NCBI GenBank assembly: GCA_945872285.1
Contig: CAMBZR010000018.1
Coordinates: 1 to 46,547, forward strand
Direction: 5' to 3'
DNA length: 46,547 bases
DNA from: Bordetella parapertussis
GTDB taxonomy: Bacteria > Pseudomonadota > Gammaproteobacteria > Burkholderiales > Burkholderiaceae_B
Below are positions 45,425 through 46,547 of the stretch, one piece after another. How positions within the stretch are numbered: the stretch's first letter is position 1; every line of letters begins with the position of its first letter. The position numbers were made by a program, and so were the translations under genes. The notes below the pieces were generated by a model, which did no database searches, was not told the origin of the DNA, and saw only the letters and a program-made list of their open reading frames with translations.

Positions 45425-46051
45425 ATGAGCGAACCTAGTCATACTGAAAATACCTCTGCACCTTACGACGCCCTTATCCTTGCTGGCGGAAAAGGTAGCC
45501 GCCTTGAGGGTCGCGACAAAGGTTGGGCCATGCACCAAGGCCTACCTTTAATCGAGCATGCCTTAGCTTGCCTTGCTACACAGACAACCATCCCTACACG
45601 TGTGTTGATTAGTGCCAATCGCAATATTGATGCTTACAAGCAAACGGGGCGCGTCGTCGTCACTGACGAGCGTGCAGATTTTGCCGGCCCGCTCGCAGGT
45701 GTTGAAGCAGGGCTCATGCGCTGCAAAAGAAACAACCTGTTAGTCATACCCTGCGACACGCCTTTATTGCCGCCCGATTTGTACCAACGCCTTGAACGAG
45801 CGTTAGCAGAAAACTCGAACGCTCTTGCCGCCTATGCAGTCACCCACGACGGCCCGCAGCCTCTCTGTTGTCTGCTGCGCCCCGCTGCCGCAGGCTGGCT
45901 AGCAAAATATCTCGACGAACAAAAAGCCTCTGCGATTAAATGGCTTGAGCAATTAGGCGCGCACGCAGTGCACTTTGAAGACGCTACCGCCTTCAGTAAT
46001 TTCAACACGATGGAAATGTTTCAATCTCTAAAACCTAAAGGCCAGGCATGA
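45425..46051 (+). CDS. mobA: Molybdenum cofactor guanylyltransferase
   Basis: Attaches GMP to Moco to form the MGD cofactor used by DMSO-reductase-family enzymes (208 residues). The nucleotide-binding LILAGGKGSRLEGRDKGWA starts near residue 17, and PCDTPLLPPDL and ISANRNIDAY are typical. Its presence implies bis-MGD enzymes such as nitrate reductase or formate dehydrogenase elsewhere. The stop is embedded in an ATGA that starts the duplicated moaC leader. Confidence 0.93.
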   Translation: MSEPSHTENTSAPYDALILAGGKGSRLEGRDKGWAMHQGLPLIEHALACLATQTTIPTRVLISANRNIDAYKQTGRVVVTDERADFAGPLAGVEAGLMRCKRNNLLVIPCDTPLLPPDLYQRLERALAENSNALAAYAVTHDGPQPLCCLLRPAAAGWLAKYLDEQKASAIKWLEQLGAHAVHFEDATAFSNFNTMEMFQSLKPKGQA

Positions 46052-46092
46052 CAGCAAACCACTCTCACTTTGACGCAGCGGGCCAAGCATGA
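46048..46092 (+). CDS. 14-codon leader ORF, duplicate of the moaC start
   Basis: The ATG at 46048 overlaps the mobA stop (ATGA) and reads [14 protein letters not shown] before TGA at 46090-46092, which itself overlaps the moaC ATG (ATGA). It is nearly the same as the moaC start [14 protein letters not shown]. It could pass ribosomes from mobA to moaC by coupled re-initiation. Whether a peptide of this size is stable or useful is unknown. Confidence 0.45.
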   Translation: MTANHSHFDAAGQA

Positions 46093-46129
46093 CAGCAGAC
46101 CTCACTCACTTTAATGCAGCAGGCCAAGC
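46048..46129 (+). repeat. 41-bp tandem duplication at the moaC start
   Basis: Copy 1 (46048-46088) and copy 2 (46089-46129) match at 35 of 41 bases. Both begin ATGACAGCA and end GGCCAAGC, and the block is preceded by GGCCAGGC. Because 41 is not a multiple of three, the copies are in different frames. Confidence 0.9.
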
Positions 46130-46547
46130 CCACATGGTTGATGTCTCAGCTAAACCTGAAACACATCGTCGTGCCGTGGCGCAAGGCCGTATCACCATGC
46201 TGTCAGCCACTTTTGCGAAGCTCGCTGCGGGTAGCGCAACCAAAGGCGACGTATTAGGCGTGGCGCGCTTAGCGGGCATCATGGGTGCCAAGCAAACCGG
46301 TTCGCTCATCCCGCTATGTCACCCGATCCCGTTAACGCGCGTCACGGTCGAGTTTGTAAGCGATGCAGCAACATCGTCTGTTACCTGCACTGCCACCGCC
46401 GAAACCGTCGGACGCACCGGCGTCGAAATGGAAGCCCTCACCGCTACCACCATTAGCTTGCTCACCATCTATGACATGTTGAAAGCCGTCGATCGTGGCA
46501 TGGTGATTGATGCCGTTAAATTGCTTGAAAAGCACGGGGGCAAGTCG
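46089..46547 (+). CDS. moaC: Cyclic pyranopterin monophosphate synthase MoaC (3' end cut by window)
   Basis: First 153 codons of MoaC, open to the window edge. MoaC finishes the MoaA reaction to give cyclic pyranopterin monophosphate. Family motifs are [48 protein letters not shown] and [14 protein letters not shown] with the active-site Asp and Lys; only the last few residues should be missing. The start follows the duplicated leader. It is the last gene visible of the moa operon. Confidence 0.95.
   Translation, partial: MTADLTHFNAAGQAHMVDVSAKPETHRRAVAQGRITMLSATFAKLAAGSATKGDVLGVARLAGIMGAKQTGSLIPLCHPIPLTRVTVEFVSDAATSSVTCTATAETVGRTGVEMEALTATTISLLTIYDMLKAVDRGMVIDAVKLLEKHGGKS

Overview
The window looks like a chromosomal segment of a betaproteobacterium, most likely Burkholderiales and close to Alcaligenaceae. 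This is inferred from an intact 14-gene nuo operon followed by a DUF2818 gene, the association of nuo with tRNA-Leu, secG and tpiA, a Burkholderiales-type trimeric porin, a Bug/TctC-type solute receptor, and a DUF2868/DUF3482 gene pair. No ribosomal RNA or other species-level marker is present.

Layout. Bases 1-149 look like the right end of an IS200/IS605-type (TnpB) element; it abuts, and supplies the stop codon of, a NitT/TauT-type substrate-binding protein gene. Then come a two-component pair (ompR/envZ-like), ispF-ispD on the other strand, mfd and serB. From 9.2 to 24.4 kb on the minus strand lies nuoABCDEFGHIJKLMN plus DUF2818, encoding respiratory complex I. Upstream of nuoA are a porin, a hotdog thioesterase, a Bug receptor and an aminotransferase; they separate nuoA from tRNA-Leu(GAG), secG and tpiA. 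Next are a quinone oxidoreductase, tRNA-Ser(UGA), and a membrane-protein/GTPase pair of unknown function (DUF2868/DUF3482).

From 35 to 39.5 kb is accessory DNA: an MntA/HepT (nucleotidyltransferase/HEPN) toxin-antitoxin pair, a three-gene TRAP transporter whose fourth gene is a broken remnant, and a second toxin-antitoxin module whose ParE-like toxin frame has no standard start codon. The right end is a molybdenum block: modABC (molybdate import) on the minus strand, divergent from moaA-moeA-moaD-moaE-mobA-moaC, which make and mature molybdopterin cofactor. moaC runs off the window. Its start region is tandemly duplicated, so that a 14-codon mini-ORF sits between mobA and moaC with ATGA overlaps on both sides.

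I found no clearly new multi-gene system. The observations most worth checking are the TnpB-element end with a possible native guide into the adjacent gene, the duplicated moaC start, the startless toxin, the probable non-ATG start of modA, the uncharacterised DUF2868/DUF3482 pair, and the MntA/HepT module.
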